Shown here piece by piece: positions 16,072 to 22,981 of a stretch of 22,981 bases of DNA. Origin of the DNA: an uncultured Rhodospirillaceae bacterium (GTDB lineage Bacteria > Pseudomonadota > Alphaproteobacteria > Rhodospirillales > UBA2165); contig CAJXJM010000001.1 of assembly GCA_913054205.1 (NCBI GenBank), positions 1 through 22,981 on the forward strand, written 5' to 3'. Positions within the stretch are counted from its first letter, which is position 1; each line of letters starts with the position of its first letter. The notes under the pieces are model-generated. The model was not told the DNA's origin. It ran no database searches and worked only from the letters and a program-made list of their open reading frames with translations. The translations under genes were made by a program, and so were the position numbers.

Positions 16072-16617
16072 ATGTCAGCGCATCCATCCTTACTACCATT
16101 TAACTTTGACACCTGGATTGCAGAGCATCAACATCTGCTGAAGCCGCCGGTCGGGAACAAGCTGTTGTTCGAAGAATCAGGTATGGTTGTCATGATTGTC
16201 GGTGGACCTAATCAAAGGGTCGATTTTCATGATGATCCGGTGCAGGAATTTTTCTATCAATTAAAAGGCGATATGATCCTTAAGGTCTGGGACGCCGGCA
16301 CAATTTACGATATTCCAATCAAGGAAGGCGATGTATTTATGCTGCCGCCGCATACGCCGCATTCTCCCCAACGCCCGGTGGAAGGCTCCGTTGGATTGGT
16401 TGTTGAGTCGCCCCGCATGCAGGGCATGAATGACGGCTTTAATTGGTACTGCTTTGAGTGCGCCGATCTGGTCCACCGGGTGGAAATACCGGTAAACAAT
16501 ATTGTCGATGATTTGCCCCCGCTATTTGACGCGTTTTATGGCGATGAAAGCCTTAGAGCCTGTAAGAATTGTGGTGAGGTGCATCCGGGTAGGGAACCAC
16601 CTGAAGGCTGGGTCTAG
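16072..16617 (+). CDS. nbaC: 3-hydroxyanthranilate 3,4-dioxygenase
   Basis: The 181-residue cupin protein matches this enzyme along its whole length. Iron ligands are H53, E59 and H97, and the substrate-binding arginines are R49 and R101. A second rubredoxin-like iron site is present as C127-x-x-C130 and C164-x-x-C167, which marks the bacterial form. All of these lie two residues further along than the positions I recall for the Cupriavidus enzyme. It opens the ring of 3-hydroxyanthranilate to 2-amino-3-carboxymuconate semialdehyde in tryptophan/kynurenine or 2-nitrobenzoate breakdown. The usual partners (decarboxylase, semialdehyde dehydrogenase, deaminase) are not in the window. GGGAGA lies 7 bases before the ATG. 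Confidence 0.93.
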   Translation: MSAHPSLLPFNFDTWIAEHQHLLKPPVGNKLLFEESGMVVMIVGGPNQRVDFHDDPVQEFFYQLKGDMILKVWDAGTIYDIPIKEGDVFMLPPHTPHSPQRPVEGSVGLVVESPRMQGMNDGFNWYCFECADLVHRVEIPVNNIVDDLPPLFDAFYGDESLRACKNCGEVHPGREPPEGWV

Positions 16618-16684
16618 AGTAGCGCGCATCGAAATAGTTGGTTGATTAGGCAAATCCAGATTGACTTCTGAACCTCATGCGTTT

Positions 16685-16815
16685 AACCATCAAAGAGATG
16701 GTTTTCCTTTGTCAAAAAGGAAATTGAATGGGAACACGGTGAGTCTGAAATAGTAAGATTATTCCGTGACTGCCCCCGCAACTGTAAGCGTAATGCGAGT
16801 CAGATACCTGCCATC
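16685..16815 (+). ncRNA. Cobalamin (AdoCbl) riboswitch upstream of cbtB
   Basis: The conserved core is present: GAATGGGAACACGGTG around 16726-16741, the B12 box ACTGCCCCCGCAACTGTAA around 16769-16787, and CAGATACCTGCC at 16801-16812. P1 can form between GATGGT (16697-16702) and GCCATC (16810-16815), and a P2-like stem between TTTCCTTT (16703-16710) and AAAGGAAA (16716-16723). Only 27 bases separate P1 from the cbtB ATG, with GGAGGG at 16828-16833. There is no room for a terminator, so control of translation is likely. The region 16618-16684 before it shows no gene and presumably holds the promoter. Confidence 0.9.
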
Positions 16816-16842
16816 ATAACTGAACACGGAGGGTGAATTAAA

Positions 16843-17028
16843 ATGAGTGAAGTCAAAATTTTAAAACAAGACGCCAAACCAATTGAGCTGTCGCAAAGAC
16901 TAGCCGTAGCGGTATTTGGTGGTCTCTTGGGTGCCTTTATGCTGATGGGTGTCGGGTTTGCAAATGCTGATCTTGCCCATAATGCAGCCCACGATTCCCG
17001 GCACGCAAACTCTTTCCCCTGTCACTAA
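16843..17028 (+). CDS. cbtB: CbtB, small subunit of the predicted cobalt transporter
   Basis: The 61-residue protein has one membrane span at about 20-41 and a histidine-rich C-terminus, HNAAHDSRHANSFPCH, which is the CbtB signature. GGAGGG lies nine bases before the ATG. CbtB works with CbtA, the next gene, in B12-regulated cobalt uptake; the cobalt role is predicted from genome context in the family. The cobalamin riboswitch directly upstream fits repression when B12 is plentiful. The ORF is short but the motif makes it convincing. Confidence 0.92.
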   Translation: MSEVKILKQDAKPIELSQRLAVAVFGGLLGAFMLMGVGFANADLAHNAAHDSRHANSFPCH

Positions 17029-17037
17029 GCCAGTTCC

Positions 17038-17787
17038 ATGTTACAGAGATTGCTGCTGACCGGGCTTTTGTCCGGCGCTGTTGCTGGTGTTGTTCTGACG
17101 CTGGTGCATTTAACCATGGTTCAACCACTAATTGCTGAAGCCGAAGTTTTTGAGCAACGCGCCTCTGCCGCTACACCTGCGCCAAAAGTCGACCCTCAAC
17201 ATTCTCATGCGGCTCACGAGCATAGCGCGGCAATCGCGCAAGAAACTTGGTCTCCAGTAGATGGTTTGGAGCGTTCACTCTTTACTCTTGCCGCAAATCT
17301 GCTGACAGCCATCGCATTTGGCTTGGTGCTGGCAGCCGGGTTCACGCTTTATGGCAGCGGTATTAGCATCGCCCAGGGTTTGCTGTGGGGAGGTGCCGGT
17401 TTTTTAAGTTTTTCCTTTCTGCCCGGTTTGGGTTTGCCGGCTGAATTACCTGCTTCGGCTGCGGGAGACTTGCTGACACGTCAAGCGTGGTGGCTTGGGA
17501 CCGCGGTGGCAAGTTGTGCCGGCCTTGCTTGCATTGCATTCGGCAAATCAATTATTTGGCGGGTGGGGGGTGTATTGTTGCTTGTTATTCCCCATGCAAT
17601 TGGCGCCCCGCATCCAGAGGCGGGTGCTGTTGGGCCGAGCCCCCCAGAACTGGCCGCGCATTTTGTTATGGTATCGCTATTTGCGTCTGCTGTTATGTGG
17701 GGATCATTGGGTGCTGCAGCGGCCTATGTTTATAGGCGTATATCCGAAAGCCAGGAAACTGGGCTGACGGAACCCCATCGGACTTAG
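17038..17787 (+). CDS. cbtA: CbtA, predicted cobalt transporter membrane subunit
   Basis: The 249-residue membrane protein has about five to six hydrophobic spans, beginning with LLLTGLLSGAVAGVV at 5-19. A histidine-rich periplasmic segment follows at about 56-70 (PQHSHAAHEHSAA), expected to bind metal. The length and the N-terminal helix followed by MVQPLIAEAE are typical of CbtA. It starts nine bases after the cbtB stop, in the same riboswitch-controlled unit. It supplies cobalt for the corrin ring insertion done by CobN with its partners. The transported metal is inferred from family context. Confidence 0.9.
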   Translation: MLQRLLLTGLLSGAVAGVVLTLVHLTMVQPLIAEAEVFEQRASAATPAPKVDPQHSHAAHEHSAAIAQETWSPVDGLERSLFTLAANLLTAIAFGLVLAAGFTLYGSGISIAQGLLWGGAGFLSFSFLPGLGLPAELPASAAGDLLTRQAWWLGTAVASCAGLACIAFGKSIIWRVGGVLLLVIPHAIGAPHPEAGAVGPSPPELAAHFVMVSLFASAVMWGSLGAAAAYVYRRISESQETGLTEPHRT

Positions 17788-17792
17788 GCGAA

Positions 17793-18498
17793 ATGGTCTT
17801 GATGAAATTTGAAAAACTCGAAGATTTTTATCAAGTTTACGATCAGCATAGAACCTATGTGAAAGCCGAAATTCGCAAAAAGCATATCCGTAATTTCGAT
17901 GATCAATTCTGGAATCCTGCCAAAGTCTCTTCGCACCATTCTGTGCTGGAACTTGGCTGTGGCGTTGGGCTTTTTCTTGCCTATTTGCAGGCGAAAGGGA
18001 TCACGGATTTTGTCGGCATCGATAACGATCCCAATGTGACGGGATACATGCCGCCGGAAATCTCTGAAAAGGTCATCAACGGCGATATTTGGGCGGAAAT
18101 CTAAAATCTGGGTAGACGGTTTGACCGGATTGTCTTGCTGGATGTTTTTGAGCATTTCTCCTTCGTTGAAGGTCAACAATTGCTTTTGCTGTTAAAGGAA
18201 AAATTGACGCTCGACGGAAAAATTATTCTCCGTGTCCCCAATGCAGCTTCGCCCTTTGGACTTCAATATCAGTTCGGCGATGTAACTCATAAAGCGGCTT
18301 ACGGTCCGGGTGCTCTTCAGCATGTCGCACTTGCAGGGGGGCTTTGAGGTTGATAAAACTTTATCGGTCAAAAGAGGTAGCCGTTTTAAGCAGATTTCTG
18401 AAACATTAATATTTGCGTTGTTGAATAGAATACTTACAGATCCGCCGCCGCTTTGGAGCGCAAATATGATTGCAGTCCTGGCCCCTGCTAAAAGTTAG
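17793..18498 (+). pseudogene. Class I SAM-dependent methyltransferase, broken by a stop codon and a frameshift
   Basis: The reading frame starts at ATG 17793 (or 17802) and shows the SAM motif LELGCGVGLFLAYL followed by FVGIDND. It is interrupted by an in-frame TAA at 18102-18104 right after GDIWAEI. The same frame resumes with GRRFDRIVLLDVFEHF and RVPNAASPFGLQYQFGD, both typical of this family. At a run of six G (18336-18341) the frame is lost to a TGA at 18345. Removing one G would restore GGFEVDKT and RGSRFKQ to the end near 18498. Two independent lesions argue for a real pseudogene, though assembly error at the G-run is possible. The original would have been about 235 residues. Its link to cobalamin is unknown. 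Confidence 0.85.
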
Positions 18499-18503
18499 AT
18501 AAA

Positions 18504-19526
18504 TTAGTCTTTATTGCTAACCGCAGCCTCTTCGAATGTTGCCATGCCGGTGTGACAGGCAACTGCGCTCCGTAATATTCCGATGGCAAGTGCTGCGCCA
18601 GACCCTTCGCCGAGGCGCATGCCAAAATCAAACAAGGGTATTTTTCCAAGTTTTTCCAACAGGCGGCGATGACCGGGCTCTGCTGAAACGTGGGCGACAA
18701 CACAGTGATCAAGAGCATGTTCATCCATGGCATGCAAAACGGCCGCAGCCGCGCAAGTGACGTATCCATCCAGCAATACAGGAATGCGGGAAAGGCGGGC
18801 TGAAATAATCGCGCCGCAAATAGCCGCCATTTCCCGGCCGCCAAAACAGCGCAGGATTTCAAGACCATCCGTTAACACGGCTTTGTGCAGTATGACACTT
18901 TCTTTGACGACGCGGATTTTATTTGTCAGCGCATCGCCTTCAACGCCAGTGCCAGGGCCCACCCAATCGGCAGCCTCGCCGCCATATAAAGCATGGCAGA
19001 TGGCCGCAGAGGCGGTGGTGTTGCCAATGCCCATTTCGCCAATGCAAAGCACGTCCAGCCCGACATCCGGTCCAGACATTCCAAAAGCAACGGCTTCGGC
19101 GCAGTCTGCATCATCCATCGCCGGTTCTTTGGAAAAATCGCGGGTTGGTATTTCAAGGGCCGCCTCCATGACATTCATTTCAGCGTCCTGGACTTTGCAA
19201 AGCTGGTTGATCGCTGCGCCGCCGCTCTGGAAGTTTGCTACCATTTGGGCGTTTACTTCGCTGGGGAAGGCCGAAACACCTTGGGCAGTCACGCCGTGAG
19301 AGCCGGCAAAGACAATGACGCGCGGCAGGCTGATTTTGGGCGGGTGATTGCCTTGCCAGCCCGCCAACCATTCCACCAGTTCCTCTAGGCGGCCCAGCGA
19401 GCCTTGCGGTTTTGTCAAATTCGGCTCGCGCGCACGGGTCGCCGCTATTGCGTCATCATCTGGCCCTGGAAAAGATTGAATGAGGTCCCGGATCGCTTCC
19501 AGTGAGGTAATTGGCTTTTGTTCCAT
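18504..19526 (-). CDS. cobT: Nicotinate-nucleotide:dimethylbenzimidazole phosphoribosyltransferase
   Basis: The product has 340 residues from ATG 19526, which follows GGAAGG closely; a TTG at 19538 is an alternative. Motifs are KPQGSLG at 40-46, FAGSHGV at about 73-79, GEMGIGNTTASAA at about 163-175, SAEPGH at 281-286 and FGMRLGEGSGAA at about 301-312, with E307 as the catalytic glutamate. The enzyme makes alpha-ribazole phosphate, the lower-ligand precursor used by CobS. It is divergent from cobS with only 47 bases between the starts, so the two probably share a control region. Its 3' end is convergent with the broken methyltransferase. Confidence 0.95.
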   Translation of the reverse strand: MEQKPITSLEAIRDLIQSFPGPDDDAIAATRAREPNLTKPQGSLGRLEELVEWLAGWQGNHPPKISLPRVIVFAGSHGVTAQGVSAFPSEVNAQMVANFQSGGAAINQLCKVQDAEMNVMEAALEIPTRDFSKEPAMDDADCAEAVAFGMSGPDVGLDVLCIGEMGIGNTTASAAICHALYGGEAADWVGPGTGVEGDALTNKIRVVKESVILHKAVLTDGLEILRCFGGREMAAICGAIISARLSRIPVLLDGYVTCAAAAVLHAMDEHALDHCVVAHVSAEPGHRRLLEKLGKIPLFDFGMRLGEGSGAALAIGILRSAVACHTGMATFEEAAVSNKD

Positions 19527-19573
19527 ATCGCCTTCCAAGAATATTTTAAGTATGATGAGATTGTCATATAGTG

Positions 19574-20503
19574 ATGTACGCTACCGCGAAAGCAAAAAAC
19601 ATCGAGGGGCTGGTTTTGGCCGATAAGGAAGACGACAAAGAGGATCAGACGGTAGATGACCAAGAGCAATTGGAAGAATCTTCTGTCGACCCGGATGATG
19701 ACCTTGCCGAAGAATCCGATTTTTTAAATCGGGTTAAAAAGCAGAGCTGGTTTTCCGATCTTAAGATTTGTGTCGGTGTGTTGACGCGCCTGCCGGTCTT
19801 TATTGGTGTCGCACCCGAAGATTTCTCGATTTCAGAAGCGTCTCGCTTTTTCCCGATTGTCGGCGCGCTGGTCGGCTTGATTGCTGGTGTGGTTCTACTT
19901 TTATTCAGTTGGTTCGATTTTTCCTCTGCCATTTTAGCTTTGTTGGCACTGCTGACCATGACCTTGGTCACTGGCGCACTTCATGAAGACGGGCTCGCCG
20001 ATACATTTGATGGATTGGGCGGCGGCACAACACGCGAGCAAAAATTATCGATCATGCAAGATAGTCAGATTGGCAGCTACGGCGTTATGGCTTTGTTGTT
20101 CAGCTTTGGCCTGCGCTGGGCGGCCCTCACCGAAATCACGGAAATGGGGATCGATGTTGTCATGCTGGCATTGGTCGCAACTGCCGCAGCCTCTAGAGCC
20201 GCGTTGCCAGCAGTGATGCATTTTATCCCGGTTGCCCGGGAAGACGGATTAAGCGCTGATGCCGGTAAACCTAGTTTCGATCGGGCCATGATGGCTTTTT
20301 TGATCGGCATTGCCTTTCTATTGTTATTATTAGGCTTTCGGCCGACCATAGTGGCGATTGGATTGTCTGTATTGGTTGCCGGATTATTTGTCTATTTTGT
20401 TGCGACGCGATTGGGCGGGCAGACCGGCGATGTTCTGGGTGCAACGCAGCAAATCATCGAAGCAACCATTCTTCTGGCGCTTGTCATGGTGGGCCTCGAA
20501 TGA
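19574..20503 (+). CDS. cobS: Adenosylcobinamide-GDP ribazoletransferase (cobalamin synthase) with acidic N-terminal extension
   Basis: The integral membrane protein has 309 residues and about six spans. The CobS motif GALHEDGLADTFDG lies near 134-147, followed by KLSIMQDSQIGSYG. It joins adenosylcobinamide-GDP to alpha-ribazole (phosphate). CobS proteins usually begin directly with the LTRLPV segment, seen here only at about 70-76. Ahead of it is an unusual, strongly acidic region at about 18-50 rich in D and E. Starts at GTG 19571 or ATG 19574 have a poor ribosome-binding sequence. A later TTG (19616 or 19670) would keep part of the extension. The stop overlaps the cobC start by four bases. 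Confidence 0.92.
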   Translation: MYATAKAKNIEGLVLADKEDDKEDQTVDDQEQLEESSVDPDDDLAEESDFLNRVKKQSWFSDLKICVGVLTRLPVFIGVAPEDFSISEASRFFPIVGALVGLIAGVVLLLFSWFDFSSAILALLALLTMTLVTGALHEDGLADTFDGLGGGTTREQKLSIMQDSQIGSYGVMALLFSFGLRWAALTEITEMGIDVVMLALVATAAASRAALPAVMHFIPVAREDGLSADAGKPSFDRAMMAFLIGIAFLLLLLGFRPTIVAIGLSVLVAGLFVYFVATRLGGQTGDVLGATQQIIEATILLALVMVGLE

Positions 20504-21081
20504 GGTCAACAAGATGGTGGTGGGTACGACATGCGCCTTCCGCCGGTATTCCAGGAATTATACATGGACAAGATGATGTGGATGCTGATCTTTCCGATCA
20601 GGCGGCGATTGATGCGCGGCGGGCGACATTGCCTGAAGATGCGGTGTGGCTGACCAGCGGATTACCAAGAACCGTGCAAACGGCAACTGCATTGGGAGGC
20701 ACCGATTGCCGGGCAGTTCCCGGCTTGATGGAACAGGATTTTGGCGAGTGGAACGGCAAAAGCTGGGACGATCTTCGAGATGACACAGCGCGTGAATTTT
20801 GGCAAAATTTTGCCACGCAGGCACCGCCGGGTGGTGAGAGCTTTGTTCATATGATGAACCGTGTGTCCGATGCCATCGCCGAGCTTTCTCTCGAATATGA
20901 GGGAAAAGACATCATCGCTGTGACCCATTCCGGCACGATACGCACAGCCTTGTCGATGGCGTTGGACCTATTTGCAAAATCAGCGCTGACTTTTCAGCTC
21001 AATAATTTATCTTTGACCGAAATCGAAAACATTCCCGACGACGATCTCCGCGTATGGTGCGTTCACGGCATTAATCGCTGA
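20500..21081 (+). CDS. cobC: Histidine phosphatase family alpha-ribazole phosphatase
   Basis: The 193-residue protein has the phosphoglycerate mutase-like active site: R10-H11 in VRHAPS, R57, E78 in MEQDFGEWNG and H143 in VTHSGTIR. It overlaps cobS by four bases (ATGA). Placement next to cobS and between cobT and cobU fits removal of the phosphate from alpha-ribazole 5'-phosphate or from cobalamin phosphate in the lower-ligand assembly. Substrate assignment rests on context, since histidine phosphatases are broad. A cobalamin riboswitch begins 18 bases after its stop. Confidence 0.87.
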   Translation: MRSTRWWWVRHAPSAGIPGIIHGQDDVDADLSDQAAIDARRATLPEDAVWLTSGLPRTVQTATALGGTDCRAVPGLMEQDFGEWNGKSWDDLRDDTAREFWQNFATQAPPGGESFVHMMNRVSDAIAELSLEYEGKDIIAVTHSGTIRTALSMALDLFAKSALTFQLNNLSLTEIENIPDDDLRVWCVHGINR

Positions 21082-21099
21082 AATTTTGGAGAATGAATC

Positions 21100-21291
21100 T
21101 TTGCCTTCATTGGGGTGAAATGATAGCGTCCTGCTTGCCTTAAGGAACAGGGAAGCCGGTGCAAATCCGGTGCTGCCCCCGCAACTGTGACGGACGGATT
21201 AAGTTTAAGCTCGAGAGGGCTACCACTGGTGAAAATCGGGAAGGTTGAACTTAATCATATGCCCCAGCCAGGAGACCTCTCCCAAGGCAAA
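21100..21291 (+). ncRNA. Cobalamin (AdoCbl) riboswitch upstream of cobU
   Basis: The conserved core is nearly ideal: GGGAAGCCGGTGCAAATCCGG near 21148-21168, the B12 box GCTGCCCCCGCAACTGTGA near 21171-21189, and GCCAGGAGACCT near 21267-21278. The ends pair perfectly as P1: TTTGCCTT at 21100-21107 with AAGGCAAA at 21284-21291. It lies inside the + strand cob run, after cobC and before cobU. It therefore controls cobU-cobW-cobN separately from cobS-cobC, unless the latter's transcript reads into it. Confidence 0.95.
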
Positions 21292-21306
21292 ATGAACTGA
21301 ACACCA

Positions 21307-21321
21307 TCCTCGGGGAGGGGG
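21307..21321 (+). promoter_or_regulatory. Small hairpin over the purine-rich RBS before cobU
   Basis: CCTC at 21308-21311 can pair with GAGG at 21315-21318 around a GGG loop, with a possible extra wobble pair. This covers the GGAGG sequence that should bind the ribosome for cobU. It is a candidate expression platform for the riboswitch just upstream. Confidence 0.35.
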
Positions 21322-21322
21322 A

Positions 21323-21346
21323 ATGCGTTTAATATGGCTGGCCTGA
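21323..21346 (+). other. Seven-codon mini-ORF overlapping the cobU start
   Basis: ATG 21323 reads MRLIWLA and ends at TGA 21344-21346, overlapping the first codons of cobU in another frame. GGAGG at 21314-21318 is 4 bases from this ATG but 15 bases from the cobU ATG. It could be a translational coupling device or a chance ORF. Confidence 0.3.
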
Positions 21347-21864
21347 TCGATCTTCAACAAACTGGTTATTCTTTGGTGCTCGGCGGTGCGCGGTCGGGCA
21401 AAAGCGCCTATGCGGAAGCTGTGATCGAAGCAGCTGGCGGCGGTTTTTACGTTGCGACCTCAGAAGCACTTGATGATGAAATGAAGGCGCGCATTGAAAC
21501 ACACAAGGCGCGCCGAGGCGATCAATGGCAGACACTTGAAGAGCCCATTCTGTTGGAGCATGCCCTTCGACAACTCATTGGACGCGGTAAACCGGCCTTG
21601 GTTGATTGTTTGACGCTTTGGCTTTCCAACCTCATGGAACTCGAGAAAAACATTGATGCCGAGATCGATGCATTATGCGCCTTGGTTGACGATCTGGATT
21701 TTCCTGTCGTCTTCGTCTCAAACGAAGTCGGCCAAGGGATCATCCCCGATAACGCCTTGGCCAGGCGGTTTGTCGATTGTGCGGGTATCATGAACCAAAA
21801 AATAGCGGCGGTTTCAAAAAGCGTTATCTTGATGACAGCCGGCCTACCCCAAAAGATAAAATAA
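21334..21864 (+). CDS. cobU: Adenosylcobinamide kinase/guanylyltransferase
   Basis: The 176-residue enzyme (CobU, CobP in the aerobic nomenclature) has a P-loop GGARSGKS at 17-24 and the H57 region IETHKARRGDQW that receives GMP. VDCLTLWLSN at about 89-98 and SNEVGQGIIPDNALARRF at about 130-147 are family signatures. It phosphorylates adenosylcobinamide and attaches GMP, giving the substrate of CobS. The length is normal. There is no in-frame start upstream of ATG 21334, although its ribosome-binding sequence is unusually far away. It is the first gene after the second riboswitch. Confidence 0.94.
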   Translation: MAGLIDLQQTGYSLVLGGARSGKSAYAEAVIEAAGGGFYVATSEALDDEMKARIETHKARRGDQWQTLEEPILLEHALRQLIGRGKPALVDCLTLWLSNLMELEKNIDAEIDALCALVDDLDFPVVFVSNEVGQGIIPDNALARRFVDCAGIMNQKIAAVSKSVILMTAGLPQKIK

Positions 21865-21886
21865 GTAATTGAAATAAGGAATTTAA

Positions 21887-22921
21887 ATGTCTCTCCCATC
21901 AAAAGTACCTGTCACCGTGATCACCGGTTTTTTAGGGGCCGGTAAAACCAGCCTCATTCGCCACATGCTCGAAAATGCAAATGGCCGAAAATTGGCGCTG
22001 ATTATCAATGAGTTCGGCGACCTTGGCATTGATGGAGATATCCTCAAAGGCTGCGGTGACGAGACGTGTAGCGAGGATGACGTTTTGGAGCTTACCAATG
22101 GCTGCATCTGCTGCACGGTGGCGGATGATTTTATTCCGACGCTGGAGACTTTGCTGGATCGTGACGAGCGCCCGGATCATATCATCATTGAGACATCCGG
22201 GCTGGCATTGCCGAAACCGCTGATCAAAGCTTTCCAATGGCCGGAGGTTCGGAGCAGGACAACGGTCGATGGCGTGATCACCGTGGTGGATGGGCCGGCT
22301 GTAAAATCGGGCTTGTTTGCGGATGACCCGGAATTGATCAAAAAGCAGCGGGAAGCCGATCCGACTTTGGACCATGAAAATCCCTTAGAAGAGGTCTTTG
22401 GCGATCAGTTGGCCTGCGCCGATATGGTGATTGTGAGCAAATCCGATATGCTTGATCAAGCCGAATTGGATAGTGTTCTGAACCTTGTCAATAAGGCAGC
22501 CAGAACTTCTGTCGAAGCGATTCCGGCGGTGCACGGCAGGCTCGATCCCGGTATTATTCTGGGTCTCAATGCCGCCGTCGAAGATGATGTCGATGCGCGG
22601 CCTTCCTGCCATGACGATGAAGAAGAACACGAGCACGATGATTTCGACACGTTCACGCTGGATGTCGGCGCGCAGTCAGAGCCCGCTGGTTTTGCGGAGA
22701 AAGCAAAACAGGCGCTTGGCGTCGAAGGTGTGCTGAGAATCAAGGGGGTTATCGCAATCGATGGAAAACCAGCACGGTTGATCGTCCAGGGCGTCGGCAC
22801 ACGGGTCGAGCATTATTTTGACCGGCCTTGGCGCGACGGCGAAACACGGGCCAGCCAATTGGTGGTGATCGGCTTGCAGGGATTTGACCGCGCCGCCGTT
22901 GAAGCCGTTTTTGAAGCTTAA
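21887..22921 (+). CDS. cobW: CobW-type GTPase/metal chaperone
   Basis: The 344-residue G3E-family GTPase has P-loop GFLGAGKTS at 14-22, the metal-binding GCICC at 72-76, ETSGLALP at 103-110 and a base-recognition SKSD at 185-188. A histidine- and acid-rich loop, CHDDEEEHEHDD, lies at 242-253. The CobW C-terminal domain follows. CobW is thought to deliver cobalt to the CobNST chelatase, and the cobN gene begins eight bases downstream, so this is CobW rather than a zinc-responsive COG0523 relative. AAGGAATTTA precedes the ATG. Confidence 0.94.
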   Translation: MSLPSKVPVTVITGFLGAGKTSLIRHMLENANGRKLALIINEFGDLGIDGDILKGCGDETCSEDDVLELTNGCICCTVADDFIPTLETLLDRDERPDHIIIETSGLALPKPLIKAFQWPEVRSRTTVDGVITVVDGPAVKSGLFADDPELIKKQREADPTLDHENPLEEVFGDQLACADMVIVSKSDMLDQAELDSVLNLVNKAARTSVEAIPAVHGRLDPGIILGLNAAVEDDVDARPSCHDDEEEHEHDDFDTFTLDVGAQSEPAGFAEKAKQALGVEGVLRIKGVIAIDGKPARLIVQGVGTRVEHYFDRPWRDGETRASQLVVIGLQGFDRAAVEAVFEA

Positions 22922-22929
22922 GGGGCATC

Positions 22930-22981
22930 ATGCATCTTCTTGTCACTCAACCCGGAGAGATTAATGACGGCAGCGAGGCTG
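22930..22981 (+). CDS. cobN: Cobaltochelatase subunit CobN, first 17 codons
   Basis: The frame opens with MHLLVTQPGEINDGSEA, which matches the usual CobN opening (MHLL, then QPG and an acidic stretch), and runs off the window. AGGGGC lies just before the ATG. CobN is the large subunit that inserts cobalt into hydrogenobyrinate diamide in aerobic cobalamin synthesis. Only this start is visible, so the call rests on the opening motif plus position right after cobW. Confidence 0.85.
   Translation, partial: MHLLVTQPGEINDGSEA

Noticed and set aside
16618..22981. Phage, CRISPR, transposase or tRNA signals around the block boundaries
   Set aside because: I looked for direct repeats with spacers, transposase motifs and tRNA-like folds across the window and saw none; only short palindromes are present.

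Overview
The window looks like chromosomal DNA of an aerobic, moderate-GC alphaproteobacterium. The evidence is a cytochrome-c-fused membrane urate oxidase (PuuD), a bacterial two-subunit xanthine dehydrogenase, CbtAB cobalt uptake and the aerobic CobW/CobN branch of cobalamin synthesis. I cannot name the genus. The gene order falls into three blocks.

Block 1 (1-12347, all + strand) is a purine catabolism and uptake cluster. It holds the end of hydroxyisourate hydrolase (uraH), puuD, xdhA-xdhB, a four-gene BMP/nucleoside-type ABC importer (ATPase, two permeases, periplasmic lipoprotein-like binding protein), guanine deaminase and an adenosine/adenine deaminase family enzyme. The flow would be: purine enters by the importer, adenine and guanine are deaminated to hypoxanthine and xanthine, XdhAB oxidises these to urate, PuuD makes 5-hydroxyisourate, and UraH hydrolyses it. 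A strong 14-bp stem-loop sits between the binding protein and guaD.

Block 2 (12367-16617) is a small set of aromatic or ring-cleavage type genes. On the minus strand are a two-domain extradiol (VOC) dioxygenase and a UbiX-type flavin prenyltransferase of the hydroxyarylic-acid-decarboxylase class. Diverging from them are an arylmalonate-decarboxylase/maleate-isomerase-like protein that appears to lack both catalytic cysteines, a TauD/TfdA-like Fe(II)/2-oxoglutarate oxygenase whose start lies in a long palindromic repeat, and 3-hydroxyanthranilate 3,4-dioxygenase. A perfect 8-bp dyad lies in the divergent promoter gap. I do not recognise this combination as a known pathway; it is the least explained part of the window.

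Block 3 (16618-22981) is cobalt and cobalamin. A first cobalamin riboswitch precedes cbtB-cbtA. Next come a methyltransferase gene broken by a stop codon and a frameshift, then cobT on the minus strand, divergent from cobS-cobC. A second cobalamin riboswitch lies inside the + strand run and precedes cobU-cobW-cobN, with cobN running off the window end. Cobalt import and the cobU-cobW-cobN unit are thus each under their own B12-sensing leader, whereas cobT and cobS-cobC show none.
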